21,509 bases of DNA, from positions 1 through 21,509 of IMG/VR virus record IMGVR_UViG_3300017781_000172, one strand, 5' to 3'. The translations under genes were made by a program, and so were the position numbers. Source of the DNA: a virus. Of the stretch, positions 5,479 to 12,871 are shown in pieces (the stretch's first letter is position 1; every line of letters begins with the position of its first letter). The notes under the pieces were generated by a model. The model made no database searches and had not been told where the DNA came from. It saw nothing but the letters and a program-made list of their open reading frames with translations.

Positions 5479-6591
5479 ATGGAAACAAAACTCTCTAATA
5501 GAGAAATTGTACAGGAAGATGCATTAGCAATTGCTGTAAAAAATAAAAGATGTGGGTTAGGTATATCTATGGGTGTAGGCAAAACAAGAATTGCTATACA
5601 ACACTTATTGATTAACTTTAATCCTTTAATAGAAGCCTTAGTAGTGATACCAAAACACTCAGTAGCTCAATCATGGATTGATGAGTTAGGCAAGATGGAC
5701 CTAGAAAAACTAACCAAACATATAACATTTACTACATATCTATCATTAAAAAAGCATAATCCTAATGACTATGATATTGTATATCTAGATGAATGCCATT
5801 CTCTTAAATACTCACATGAGTTATTCTTAGGCCCTTATACAGGTAAGATACTTGGCTTAACAGGTACACCACCAAAGCATAAGAACTCAGAGAAAGGTGA
5901 ATTAGTGCAGAAGTATTGTCCAATCAAATATAAGTTTGATGTTGATGATGCTACTGACTCAAACATATTAAATGATTACCAGATAATAATACATGAACTA
6001 GAACTATCAAAGTTACCTACTTTAAAAAAGAAAACTAAAGCAGGTGGTCATTGGTATACTACAGAGCAAAAGGATTATAACTATATAACCGGAAGACTTG
6101 CAGAAGCACAGACTCAAAAGCAAATACAGTTTGCTAGAATCATGCGTATGCGTGCTCTAATGGACTATACAAGTAAAGAGAGCTATGTCAAGAGTATGTT
6201 AAAAAATATAGACAATCAATGCATTGTCTTTGCTAATACTCAGAAGCAAGCAGACAGAATATGTAAGTATAGTTATCATTCTCAAAATCCAAAGTCAGAG
6301 GAGAACCTAGAGTTATTCTCTGATGGTAGGATTAATGAGTTATCCTGCGTGTTACAATTATCAGAGGGTGTTACAATACCTAATTTAAAACAGGGTATTA
6401 TTATGCATGCATATGGTAATGAAAGAAAAACATCACAGAGAATAGGTAGATTACTTAGGCTTAATCCAATTGAGACAGCAACATGTCACATATTGTGTTA
6501 CAAAGGTACACAAGATGAAAAATGGGTAGAGTCAGCAATAAGTAACTTTGATCCAAATAAAATAAAACGTTATAATCCACTTAAAAGATAA
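5479..6591 (+). CDS. SF2 DNA helicase / ATPase
   Basis: A 370-residue protein with the complete superfamily 2 set: Walker A MGVGKT (31-36), motif Ia VVIPKHSVAQSW (55-66), motif II DECH (104-107), motif III LTGTPP (127-132), a second RecA lobe starting at CIVFANTQKQADR (248-260), and motif VI SQRIGRLLR (319-327). It is close to minimal size and has no added nuclease or zinc domain. In phages, helicases of this build act in replication restart, branch migration or recombination. It follows the HNH-type gene by 13 nt and leads directly into a zinc-ribbon protein, which suggests a shared DNA-processing operon. Its exact substrate cannot be read from the sequence. Confidence 0.93.
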   Translation: METKLSNREIVQEDALAIAVKNKRCGLGISMGVGKTRIAIQHLLINFNPLIEALVVIPKHSVAQSWIDELGKMDLEKLTKHITFTTYLSLKKHNPNDYDIVYLDECHSLKYSHELFLGPYTGKILGLTGTPPKHKNSEKGELVQKYCPIKYKFDVDDATDSNILNDYQIIIHELELSKLPTLKKKTKAGGHWYTTEQKDYNYITGRLAEAQTQKQIQFARIMRMRALMDYTSKESYVKSMLKNIDNQCIVFANTQKQADRICKYSYHSQNPKSEENLELFSDGRINELSCVLQLSEGVTIPNLKQGIIMHAYGNERKTSQRIGRLLRLNPIETATCHILCYKGTQDEKWVESAISNFDPNKIKRYNPLKR

Positions 6592-6595
6592 AATT

Positions 6596-6829
6596 ATGGG
6601 AAAAATGAAAGAAATATATATGAAACAAATAGAAAAAGAATATAATGGCAGTCATGAAGCAATGATAGCTAGTATGGCCAGACAATCATGTGAAGAGTTT
6701 ATAAAAGATGAAGGCACAATGTGTCCAAATTGTATACAACCAGCTCTAGAGCGTAATGAAACTGAAGCACGGTGTATAAATTGTGGACAAGAGTATGTGT
6801 GGGTTGGATCAGCATTAAGATTTAAGTAA
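6596..6829 (+). CDS. Zinc-ribbon protein
   Basis: A 77-residue protein. Residues 1-38 are helical and charged; residues 43-64 form a zinc ribbon with CPNC and CINC pairs about 13 residues apart, followed by GQEYVWVG, the typical strand after the second knuckle. It could bind nucleic acid or act as an adaptor on the helicase encoded just upstream (4-nt gap, AATT-ATG start). It overlaps the next gene by 1 nt (TAATG). Specific function unknown. Confidence 0.8.
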   Translation: MGKMKEIYMKQIEKEYNGSHEAMIASMARQSCEEFIKDEGTMCPNCIQPALERNETEARCINCGQEYVWVGSALRFK

Positions 6830-7098
6830 TGGCTAGACATACAATTGACATAGACAAAACATTATATTGTGAAGTAGATTATACATATCATAAAGAAGAA
6901 GAGCAAGTGTGGTCAGATAGCAATGGAGACCCTGGTACGCCAGGTTATCCAGCTTATATTGAAGTGCATGCTATTTATATGCCTTTAAAAGATGAGATAG
7001 GAAATACCGTTGGTGTAGATATATTACCTATCTTAGATGATATGGTTGACATAGATTTAGATAACATAGAAAATAAAATATTAAGATACAATGAGTGA
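6829..7098 (+). CDS. Small acidic protein with PGTPGYPA motif
   Basis: An 89-residue acidic protein, mostly beta: IDIDKTLYCEVDYTY, then a Gly/Pro turn (NGDPGTPGYPAYIEVHAIYM, about residues 41-60) and an acidic C-terminal helix. The turn-strand block is the most distinctive part and looks conserved in style, but I do not recognise the family with certainty. It is coupled to both neighbours (1-nt overlap before, 8-nt after). Function unknown. Confidence 0.7.
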   Translation: MARHTIDIDKTLYCEVDYTYHKEEEQVWSDSNGDPGTPGYPAYIEVHAIYMPLKDEIGNTVGVDILPILDDMVDIDLDNIENKILRYNE

Positions 7099-7273
7099 AG
7101 AAATAGAAAAAGATATGCAGGATATGCAAGGAAGCCGCATAACTGAAGAAGATATAAAATACAGACAAGGTAGACCAAGATGGAAAGTAGAACAAACAGA
7201 GATAGCAGCAGCTGTATCTATACTACTATGCTTAATAGGTTTAACTATAATTTGGTATATAACACACATATGA
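7091..7273 (+). CDS. Small tail-anchored membrane protein
   Basis: A 60-residue protein. Residues 1-37 are charged and soluble (MSEEIEKDMQDMQ, then ITEEDIKYRQGRPRWK), and residues 38-58 form one hydrophobic segment (IAAAVSILLCLIGLTIIWYI) with almost nothing after it. By the positive-inside rule the basic RQGRPRWK keeps the N-terminus in the cytoplasm. It overlaps the previous gene by 8 nt and the next by 4 nt (ATGA). It could tether DNA-processing proteins to the membrane or act as an exclusion factor; both are speculation. Confidence 0.65.
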   Translation: MSEEIEKDMQDMQGSRITEEDIKYRQGRPRWKVEQTEIAAAVSILLCLIGLTIIWYITHI

Positions 7274-7653
7274 GAGATCAATTATTTGTACAAGCAACAA
7301 TCAAGGAAGGTAAATTACACTTCCCTATAAAAGCCTTTGAAACTAAGTATAATAAGTTTCTTAAAGAAATGCCTGATGGAGTTCGTATTGAGCTCTTTAT
7401 AGGTGTACAAGATGGTAAAGGCAGTAACCCGCAACTAGCAAGGGTACATGCTATGATAAGAGAGATAGCAAATGAGATAGGTCATACATTTGAAGAAGTA
7501 AAACTACAAGTCAAGCGTAAAGCTGGCCTATGTTTTGTTAAAAATAATGTAGAACACTGTAAATCTTTTGGTAAGTGTGATAAAGAAGAACTAAACTTAG
7601 CTATACAAGCCTGTTTAGAAATAGGAGACTTTAGTGGAATGCAATTAAGATGA
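7270..7653 (+). CDS. Possible NinB-like recombination protein
   Basis: A 127-residue protein. I start it at the ATG at 7270, which forms an ATGA junction with the stop of the membrane protein; the 30 upstream in-frame codons (from 7180) lie inside that gene and look non-coding. It has a beta-rich N-terminus (LFVQATIKEGKLHFPIKAF), a strand of the form VRIELFIGVQDG, then NPQLARVHAMIREIANEIGHTFEEVKL and a Cys-containing loop. This order recalls the NinB/Orf family of phage recombination mediators, where strands are followed by an N-x-x-x-(H/Y) helix and an 'E-x-G-x-x-x-(E/D)-x-V-K' segment. The match is by pattern only. Its 3' end overlaps a minus-strand gene by 9 nt. Confidence 0.65.
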   Translation: MRDQLFVQATIKEGKLHFPIKAFETKYNKFLKEMPDGVRIELFIGVQDGKGSNPQLARVHAMIREIANEIGHTFEEVKLQVKRKAGLCFVKNNVEHCKSFGKCDKEELNLAIQACLEIGDFSGMQLR

Positions 7654-7785
7654 TAGAAAAACTGCGTAAGCTTTAAATGGTGATCCTTTAGGGCCTAATA
7701 ACCTTTTTTCTAGTACAATTGGTTCTTTAACTTGGCTCTTAGGCATATACTTAGGGTTTTTGCTGTTAAGCTTTCTCTTTTTCAT
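7645..7785 (-). CDS. Small basic protein, second gene of a minus-strand islet
   Basis: A 46-residue frame from an ATG at 7785 to a TAA at 7645. The sequence begins MKKRKLNSKNPKYMPKSQVK and ends with a beta-like FKAYAVFLSS. It is strongly basic, as is common for small nucleic-acid-binding phage proteins. Support comes from position: it starts 1 nt after the stop of the upstream minus-strand gene, its stop falls just inside the convergent + strand gene, and the 130-nt space would otherwise be empty. Function unknown. Confidence 0.6.
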   Translation of the reverse strand: MKKRKLNSKNPKYMPKSQVKEPIVLEKRLLGPKGSPFKAYAVFLSS

Positions 7786-7786
7786 A

Positions 7787-8224
7787 TTATCTAACTATTT
7801 TAAGTTTAGATGCAATAGCATCAACTTTAGCTGCTAAATCTTTATCAACTGTGCCTTGAGCAACTTGATTAGATAACTCAACTATATCAGAATTATCATA
7901 GTCAACTGTTACTTCTTTAGCATAACCTTGCTCATTAGCTTGGAACTTAAGTAATTGTACTAAAGAAAATAAAACATATAAATCAGATTCCCATTCATCA
8001 AGTTTGATGTCCGGTATCCCATCTTTTTCATGGTTATGCTCAACTAGTTTATTGAATTTATCAATTGTCACAGGTAATCTTAATTGATCTTCCTCAGATG
8101 ATCTTAGAATAAATTTACTAGTTATACGTTGTAAACCAGCTATATAAGATGTATGAATTTGTAGATCTTTAATTACTTCTTGATCATATTCCCATACAGA
8201 GGCTGTTTTTTTATCTTCTGACAT
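7787..8224 (-). CDS. Unknown acidic helical protein on the minus strand
   Basis: A 145-residue protein. I start it at ATG 8224 (MSEDKKTASVWEYD). The open frame extends 16 codons upstream to 8272, but those residues are hydrophobic and lie across the promoter-like sequence and the start of the divergent UDG gene. The protein looks all-helical (EVIKDLQIHTSYIAGLQRITSKFI, WESDLYVLFSLVQLLKFQ) and ends in VDAIASKLKIVR. No known domain was recognised. It is one of only three minus-strand genes in the window and is placed between two + strand operons, which suggests different timing. A TAnnTTTG match sits just upstream on its strand. Confidence 0.75.
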   Translation of the reverse strand: MSEDKKTASVWEYDQEVIKDLQIHTSYIAGLQRITSKFILRSSEEDQLRLPVTIDKFNKLVEHNHEKDGIPDIKLDEWESDLYVLFSLVQLLKFQANEQGYAKEVTVDYDNSDIVELSNQVAQGTVDKDLAAKVDAIASKLKIVR

Positions 8225-8242
8225 AATAATAATTTTAATAAA

Positions 8243-8250
8243 CAAATATA
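8243..8250 (-). promoter_or_regulatory. Candidate Bacteroidota -7 box for the minus-strand genes
   Basis: On the minus strand this reads TATATTTG, a perfect match to the Bacteroidota TAnnTTTG core, 18 nt before the ATG at 8224. The expected -33 TTG about 19-20 nt upstream is only approximated (ATG). The box overlaps the start codon of the UDG gene, so minus-strand initiation and + strand expression could interfere. Confidence 0.4.
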
Positions 8251-8933
8251 TGCAAAATATTGACGTAAACATAATAAAACTCAGAGAAAAACTTAATGAA
8301 AATCTAATAAAAAGTGGATGGCATACAATGTTATCACCATATGTAAATGGTTTAAACTTTGATATAATAATAAACTATCTAGTAGACAGTGTAAATAATG
8401 GTAAACGTTTTACACCTAGATTTAAAGATATATTTAATGCATTCTATGAGTGCCCTTATGATGATATAAAGATTGTTATAGTAGGACAGGACCCATATCC
8501 ACAATTAGGATCAGCTGATGGAATAGCTTTTAGTTGTAGTAGAAAAGGTAAAGCTGAAAAGTCTCTACAATATATTAATAAAGCATTAGGAACTGATCAC
8601 GTTGATCTTAGATGCTGGGCTAATCAAGGTGTATTATTAATTAATACAGCATTTACATGTGAGATAAATAAAATAGGTTCTCACTATAACATATGGAAAA
8701 GCTTTACACAATACCTATTTGAAAATCTTAATAGACATAAGCCTAAGACAGTATTTATACTTATGGGTAAAAAAGCAGAAGAGTGGCAAACACTTATACC
8801 TAATCAAATAATTATAAAAGTACCACACCCAGCTTCAGCTGCATATAAGGGTGGTATATGGGATGATAAAGATGTCTTTAATAAAGCAAATATAGAGCTA
8901 GAAAAACAAGGTAAAACTTGTATTAACTGGTAA
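8250..8933 (+). CDS. ung: Uracil-DNA glycosylase, family 1
   Basis: A 227-residue enzyme that removes uracil from DNA. The water-activating motif is GQDPYP (79-84) with catalytic Asp81, followed by ADGIAFS (89-95). The uracil-binding Asn is N132 in GVLLINTAFT (127-136). The DNA-intercalation loop is HPASAAYKGG (193-202) with catalytic His193. Two departures from the usual family stand out. GQDPYH has become GQDPYP, and HPSPLS has become HPASAA, so the Leu that normally wedges into DNA is missing. Length matches the family. The gene sits at the head of the replication block, so it likely guards phage DNA during replication or helps degrade uracil-containing DNA. Confidence 0.93.
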   Translation: MQNIDVNIIKLREKLNENLIKSGWHTMLSPYVNGLNFDIIINYLVDSVNNGKRFTPRFKDIFNAFYECPYDDIKIVIVGQDPYPQLGSADGIAFSCSRKGKAEKSLQYINKALGTDHVDLRCWANQGVLLINTAFTCEINKIGSHYNIWKSFTQYLFENLNRHKPKTVFILMGKKAEEWQTLIPNQIIIKVPHPASAAYKGGIWDDKDVFNKANIELEKQGKTCINW

Positions 8934-8948
8934 TTTTGATTATATTTG
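8918..8948 (+). promoter_or_regulatory. Bacteroidota-type promoter for the replication operon
   Basis: TTG at 8918-8920 and TATATTTG at 8941-8948 with a 20-nt spacer match the Bacteroidota -33 TTG / -7 TAnnTTTG promoter. Transcription would begin near 8955, giving a leader of about 15 nt before the ATG at 8970. It lies across the end of the UDG gene and would drive the DnaA-like/DnaB operon. Confidence 0.65.
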
Positions 8949-8969
8949 TAAACCAACAAACAAATACAA

Positions 8970-9488
8970 ATGCCTACAAATCAACAACTTACACAAGATA
9001 ATGATATAAAGAAGTTCAAAAAGAAATTCTTTAAGAAATATGGAGTACATCTCTATATACATAGTGCAGGACATCCTAATTATAAGATAGCATTAGAAGT
9101 ACTAGAAGAATGTACTCTGATGGCTTTAAAACTGGATAATCCAAAGTATAAGTGGATGGAGAATCTTAAATATAAATTAAGAGAAAGACCTTACTTAGTA
9201 TATACACAAGCTATGGCCTACCTGGGTCATATTGCTGGACATTCTAAGTCAAGTATAGGTCATTATATGAACAAGAATCACGCAACAATTATTAATTCGG
9301 TAAAACAAGTAGAAAATGCTTTGTTTACTAAAGAACCAATGTTGAATGAAGCATTATCTAACATTTTAAAAGAAATAGAAAACCATGTGGGAATTATTCC
9401 AGAAGATATTAAAAGCAAACTTAACTCCCAATCAAACGTTGATCCTATTTGGGATAAAGCAAGGCGTTTCATTGCCAAACACAACTGA
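8970..9488 (+). CDS. Stand-alone DnaA domain IV-like DNA-binding protein
   Basis: A 172-residue protein. Residues about 71-118 resemble the C-terminal origin-binding domain of DnaA: RERPYLVYTQAMAYLGHIAG, then SKSSIGHYM, then NKNHATIINSVKQVENAL, corresponding to the 'IG..f..rDHsTV..a...i' signature. No AAA+ ATPase part is present. Residues 1-65 are basic and helical (IKKFKKKFFKKYG) and may bind DNA or a partner. In DnaA this domain recognises the 9-bp DnaA box, so this protein may mark the phage origin or capture host DnaA sites. It follows a good promoter and heads the operon carrying the DnaB-like helicase. The C-terminal 34 codons overlap the next gene out of frame. Confidence 0.75.
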   Translation: MPTNQQLTQDNDIKKFKKKFFKKYGVHLYIHSAGHPNYKIALEVLEECTLMALKLDNPKYKWMENLKYKLRERPYLVYTQAMAYLGHIAGHSKSSIGHYMNKNHATIINSVKQVENALFTKEPMLNEALSNILKEIENHVGIIPEDIKSKLNSQSNVDPIWDKARRFIAKHN

Positions 9489-9975
9489 TGAGGAAAAAGA
9501 AGAGTTAGTTCTTAATGGTTACTTAGAGAAAAAAGGTAACCAATATATTATGACACAAAGTGCTAAACTTATCTGTGTCAGGCTGGATAATTATTTTATC
9601 AAAGCTAAAAAGAAAACTGATATACAGTTAATGGGTAAAAACCATATAGATAGCATAAATAAGTATAGAGAAGTATTTCCTGCAAAGAAACTACCTAGCG
9701 GTAAACCAGCAAGAAATAATGTTAAAGCTCTTGGAGAAGCATTTAGATGGTTCTTTGAAACTTATGACTATAGCTGGCTTGATGTAATGAAAGCTACTAA
9801 AATGTATGTAAATGAGTACAGGGATGCAGAGTATATGTATATGCAAACCAGCCAGTACTTTATATGTAAACAAGATAAACATAGAGTAAAACACTCTACA
9901 TTAGCAGACTATTGTGATATGATTCTAGAAGGAGTCAGCACAGAGGATGATCACTTTAAAGAAAACGTAGTATGA
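9385..9975 (+). CDS. Replication accessory protein with winged-helix N-terminus
   Basis: A 196-residue protein. Residues about 10-60 read like a small winged helix (LTPNQTLILFGIKQG, then DEEKEELVLNGYLEKKGNQYIMT). After a linker come FPAKKLPSGKPARNN (79-93) and a helical region with FRWFFETYDYSWLDVMKATKMYV, and an aromatic run around MYMQTSQYFI. It overlaps the preceding gene by 104 nt in another frame and joins the DnaB-like gene by an ATGA overlap. Gene order between an origin-binding-type protein and the helicase suggests a helicase loader or replisome organiser. That is inference from context; no loader ATPase motif exists here. Confidence 0.75.
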   Translation: MWELFQKILKANLTPNQTLILFGIKQGVSLPNTTDEEKEELVLNGYLEKKGNQYIMTQSAKLICVRLDNYFIKAKKKTDIQLMGKNHIDSINKYREVFPAKKLPSGKPARNNVKALGEAFRWFFETYDYSWLDVMKATKMYVNEYRDAEYMYMQTSQYFICKQDKHRVKHSTLADYCDMILEGVSTEDDHFKENVV

Positions 9976-10928
9976 AGAAAACATCAGAAGCATGGGTTGG
10001 TCAATATGCAGCTTTTAATGAAGCACTTAAATATATGTATGCCAGATCAACTGGTGATGAGAAGTCTATATACACCCCATGGCCTAAGTTTAATGATGCT
10101 GCTACTGATGGATTAGAATGGAATACCTTAACTGTTATAGGTGGTAGACCTGGCTCAGGTAAAACACTAATTAAAGATCAGATCATAAGAGAATCATTTG
10201 CTCTAAATCCTAATGATAAGTTTAGAGTATTAGAGTTCCAGTTTGAGATGGTGGGTAGAACCTCAGCAATTAGAGAGTTTAGTTCTATAACCGGTAAGAC
10301 TTATAAAGAACTATGTAGTGCAGGATCAATCTTAAGTAATGATACATTAAACACATGTCATCAATATGCTAAAGAAAGAATAAAAAATCCTGTTGATATT
10401 ATAAGTACACCTATGACTGTTAACCAAATGCGTGAACAGATAGATGCCTATATGAATATGCATAAAGGAGTAAATACAATTATAACACTTGATCATACTA
10501 TGTTAGTTAAGAGAGCACCTTATCAGAATAGCACATTAGATATGTTATTTGAGTTAGGTGAGTTCTTTACACAGTGTAAGAGAGATTATCCTTGTTTGTT
10601 TATTGCTTTGTCACAACTTAATAGGAATATAGATAACCCGGATAGGGCTATAGATGGTAAGTATGGTAACTATATACTTGAGTCAGATATATTTGGCTCA
10701 GATGCAATGCTACAACACGCAGATATGTTAATAGGTATCAATAGACCAGCTAAACAAAAGATCAGATTTTATGGACCTGATAGATATATAATAGAGAATG
10801 ATAGGACATTAGTCTTACATTTTCTGAAAGCAAGGAATGGTGATGCTAGAATGAGTTTCTTCAAAGCAAAGTTTGAACAAATGCAAATTGAAGAGATGGC
10901 TACACCTGGACAACAAGAACGTAGATGA
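9972..10928 (+). CDS. DnaB-like replicative helicase
   Basis: A 318-residue RecA-fold ATPase equivalent to the C-terminal motor of DnaB. Walker A is GGRPGSGKT (57-65), Walker B TIITLDH (169-175), the DnaB-type SQLNR motif is at 214-218, and the segment SDIFGSDAMLQHADMLIGINRP (238-259) plus FLKARNGD (284-291, arginine-finger region) completes the set. The usual N-terminal helical domain of about 150 residues is largely missing; only some 50 residues precede the motor. It would unwind the phage fork as a hexamer. It is coupled by 4-nt ATGA overlaps to the genes before and after. Confidence 0.93.
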   Translation: MKKTSEAWVGQYAAFNEALKYMYARSTGDEKSIYTPWPKFNDAATDGLEWNTLTVIGGRPGSGKTLIKDQIIRESFALNPNDKFRVLEFQFEMVGRTSAIREFSSITGKTYKELCSAGSILSNDTLNTCHQYAKERIKNPVDIISTPMTVNQMREQIDAYMNMHKGVNTIITLDHTMLVKRAPYQNSTLDMLFELGEFFTQCKRDYPCLFIALSQLNRNIDNPDRAIDGKYGNYILESDIFGSDAMLQHADMLIGINRPAKQKIRFYGPDRYIIENDRTLVLHFLKARNGDARMSFFKAKFEQMQIEEMATPGQQERR

Positions 10929-11476
10929 TAAATACTAAAAATATAAATAATAAAGATATGGGACTAACACCCGCACAACGTAAAGAAAAAGTTGCAAAGC
11001 TTAGAGAAGAGCATCAAGAGTACTTTAATACTAGTAATCTAAAGAATGCACTATATATTCCTAAGATGGCTTATAGACCATCTGGTAAGGATGATCTACA
11101 TGTTAGTTTCTTTCCTAGTGAACTAGAGAAAGAGACAGACATATATACAGAGTTTGTAAGTATTGATTATGACTCAGAAGATCCTAAGAGAACGTTATAC
11201 TTATTAAAGCATAATCCTCATTGGAAAGAAGAGTTTGAATTAATAACCAGTAACTCTGGGTTTCAAAGACACATGGTTCCAGCTAGTGAGCTCAAAGTAA
11301 TAAATGATGTAACTAGTAGAGGACCAGAAAAAAAAGAGCAGGTAATATTAGATTTTGCAAATCCTAGTATACCTAATCCTGATGATGTAGTTGTAGACCC
11401 TTTGATAGAAAAGCTAGAAGAAATTAATCAAACATTAATAACATTAACCAAAGTAATAAATAAAATAGTAAAATAA
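10925..11476 (+). CDS. Unknown protein with C-terminal coiled coil
   Basis: A 183-residue protein. The N-terminal part is basic and helical (MGLTPAQRKEKVAKLREEHQ). The middle is strand-rich (DDLHVSFFPSELEK, TLYLLKHNPHWKEEFELIT). The C-terminus holds a likely coiled coil (PLIEKLEEINQTLITLTKVINKIV). No enzymatic motif was seen. It sits between the DnaB-like helicase and the Sak4-like ATPase with overlapping or touching ends, so it is probably part of the replisome or recombination complex. The coiled coil could mediate oligomerisation. Not recognised. Confidence 0.75.
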   Translation: MINTKNINNKDMGLTPAQRKEKVAKLREEHQEYFNTSNLKNALYIPKMAYRPSGKDDLHVSFFPSELEKETDIYTEFVSIDYDSEDPKRTLYLLKHNPHWKEEFELITSNSGFQRHMVPASELKVINDVTSRGPEKKEQVILDFANPSIPNPDDVVVDPLIEKLEEINQTLITLTKVINKIVK

Positions 11477-12160
11477 ATGGCACAAAGCGTATTAGTAATT
11501 GCAGATTCAGGTACAGGAAAGTCTACCTCAATCAGAACATTAGATCCTAAAGAGACTTTCATTATAAACATTGCAAATAAACCTTTACCATTCAAAGGCT
11601 ATAAGAGTAAATATACTCAGATTAGCAAAGAGAATCCAAAAGGTAATCTTACCTCTGCATCAAGTGCACCAGGTATAATCAAAGCAATGAAACATGTAAA
11701 TGATAAAATGCTAAACATCAAAACTATTGTTGTAGATGATTGGCAATATATGAGTTCTTTTGAGTATTTTGATAGAGCTAATGAAAAAGGTTATGATAAA
11801 TTCACTCAGATTGCAGCTAACTTAGCAATGGTTGCAAAGCTTCCAAAAGACTTGAGAGATGACCTAACTGTTATTTTCTTAACTCACTCAGAAGATTCAA
11901 CTGATATAAATGGAAACAGAAGAATTAAAGCAAAGACTATTGGTAAAATGATTGACAATACTCTTACTTTGGAAGGTTTGTTTTCTATTGTATTATTTGG
12001 TAAGGTAAATAAAAATGATGATGGTGAACTTGAATATGGTTTTGAAACCCAAAACAATGGAGAGAACACATGTAAATCACCTATGGGTATGTTTGAAGAT
12101 GAGTTCATCTCAAATGACCTTAAATTTGTAAAAGATTGTATTGAAGAATATAATCAATAA
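11477..12160 (+). CDS. Sak4-like RecA-fold ATPase (single-strand annealing/recombinase)
   Basis: A 227-residue ATPase. Walker A is DSGTGKST (10-17), only nine residues from the start, as usual in compact Sak4/AAA_24-type proteins. Walker B is IKTIVVDD (81-88) and the sensor strand is TVIFLTHSED (131-140), followed by KAKTIGKMID, the typical Sak4 segment. Sak4 proteins are known as minimal RecA/Rad51-like recombinases that anneal single strands with help from an SSB. The very next gene (25-nt gap) encodes an SSB-like protein, which supports the call. It starts directly after the stop of the preceding gene. Confidence 0.85.
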   Translation: MAQSVLVIADSGTGKSTSIRTLDPKETFIINIANKPLPFKGYKSKYTQISKENPKGNLTSASSAPGIIKAMKHVNDKMLNIKTIVVDDWQYMSSFEYFDRANEKGYDKFTQIAANLAMVAKLPKDLRDDLTVIFLTHSEDSTDINGNRRIKAKTIGKMIDNTLTLEGLFSIVLFGKVNKNDDGELEYGFETQNNGENTCKSPMGMFEDEFISNDLKFVKDCIEEYNQ

Positions 12161-12185
12161 TTAATAATTAATAAAAAAGTAAATT

Positions 12186-12860
12186 ATGTTAAATACTAAA
12201 GACATGTCTGCCGGATCAGGTGGAACTAAACCAGTAATTGGAACAGGTAATCACAAAGTAAAGATTAATTCAATTACATTTGATCAAACACCATATGATG
12301 CAGACGCATACAATATAACATTACATATAGAAGGTGAGCCTGTATCAGGTGAGTTTAATGGTTTCTTAAAAGATATGAATAATCCTAATGGACCAAAATA
12401 TCAAGGTCAGGTAGGTAGAGTTAGATTCTCACCATATCCATTTAAAGATGCTACATTAAATAATGGTAATGAAATAAGCAGAGACACAGAAGTCTTAAAA
12501 GCTATGGTATTTCTTGCTGAGGTAGTTAATAAAAGAAGTGAGCTTGATGCTATTGAGGCAAATACAATTGAAGACTTTATGGCAAAGGCGTCAAAGGTAT
12601 GTGCTGATACTGGATACATTAATGCATGCTTAGGTGCACGTGAGTGGGAAAACAAAGAAGGTTATGTAAATAATGATTTGTTCTTACCTAAGAGAAGTAG
12701 AAATGGTGTACCATTGGAAGCATTAGACACTGAAAACTCTAATCTATTAACATTTGATAAGAATGATACCAATCATTTCAGACCAATGATTAAGAAAGAT
12801 GCACCTACTACAACCAGCTTTGAACCAGCTGTAGCTAGTGGTGATGATTTTGATTTATAG
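12186..12860 (+). CDS. SSB-like single-stranded DNA-binding protein (DUF669-like)
   Basis: A 224-residue protein. It opens MLNTKDMSAGSGGTKPVI and continues with strands typical of OB-fold ssDNA-binding proteins (HKVKINSITFD, YNITLHIEGEPV). A helical middle and a disordered linker (around 190-215) lead to the tail GDDFDL. An acidic tail with a hydrophobic end is the mark of SSBs that recruit repair and replication partners. It directly follows the Sak4-like ATPase and precedes a strong terminator and then the primase. I would call it the phage's replication SSB; the OB-fold itself is inferred from strand pattern. Confidence 0.75.
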   Translation: MLNTKDMSAGSGGTKPVIGTGNHKVKINSITFDQTPYDADAYNITLHIEGEPVSGEFNGFLKDMNNPNGPKYQGQVGRVRFSPYPFKDATLNNGNEISRDTEVLKAMVFLAEVVNKRSELDAIEANTIEDFMAKASKVCADTGYINACLGAREWENKEGYVNNDLFLPKRSRNGVPLEALDTENSNLLTFDKNDTNHFRPMIKKDAPTTTSFEPAVASGDDFDL

Positions 12861-12871
12861 TTAGTTAATTT

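Noticed and set aside
7180-7269. In-frame extension of the NinB-like gene to an upstream ATG
   Set aside because: The 30 extra codons lie wholly inside the tail-anchored membrane protein gene and read as its shadow. The ATG at 7270 makes a typical ATGA junction.
8225-8272. N-terminal extension of the minus-strand 145-residue protein
   Set aside because: The 16 extra residues cover the candidate promoter and the divergent UDG start, and have no match to the acidic soluble protein that follows.
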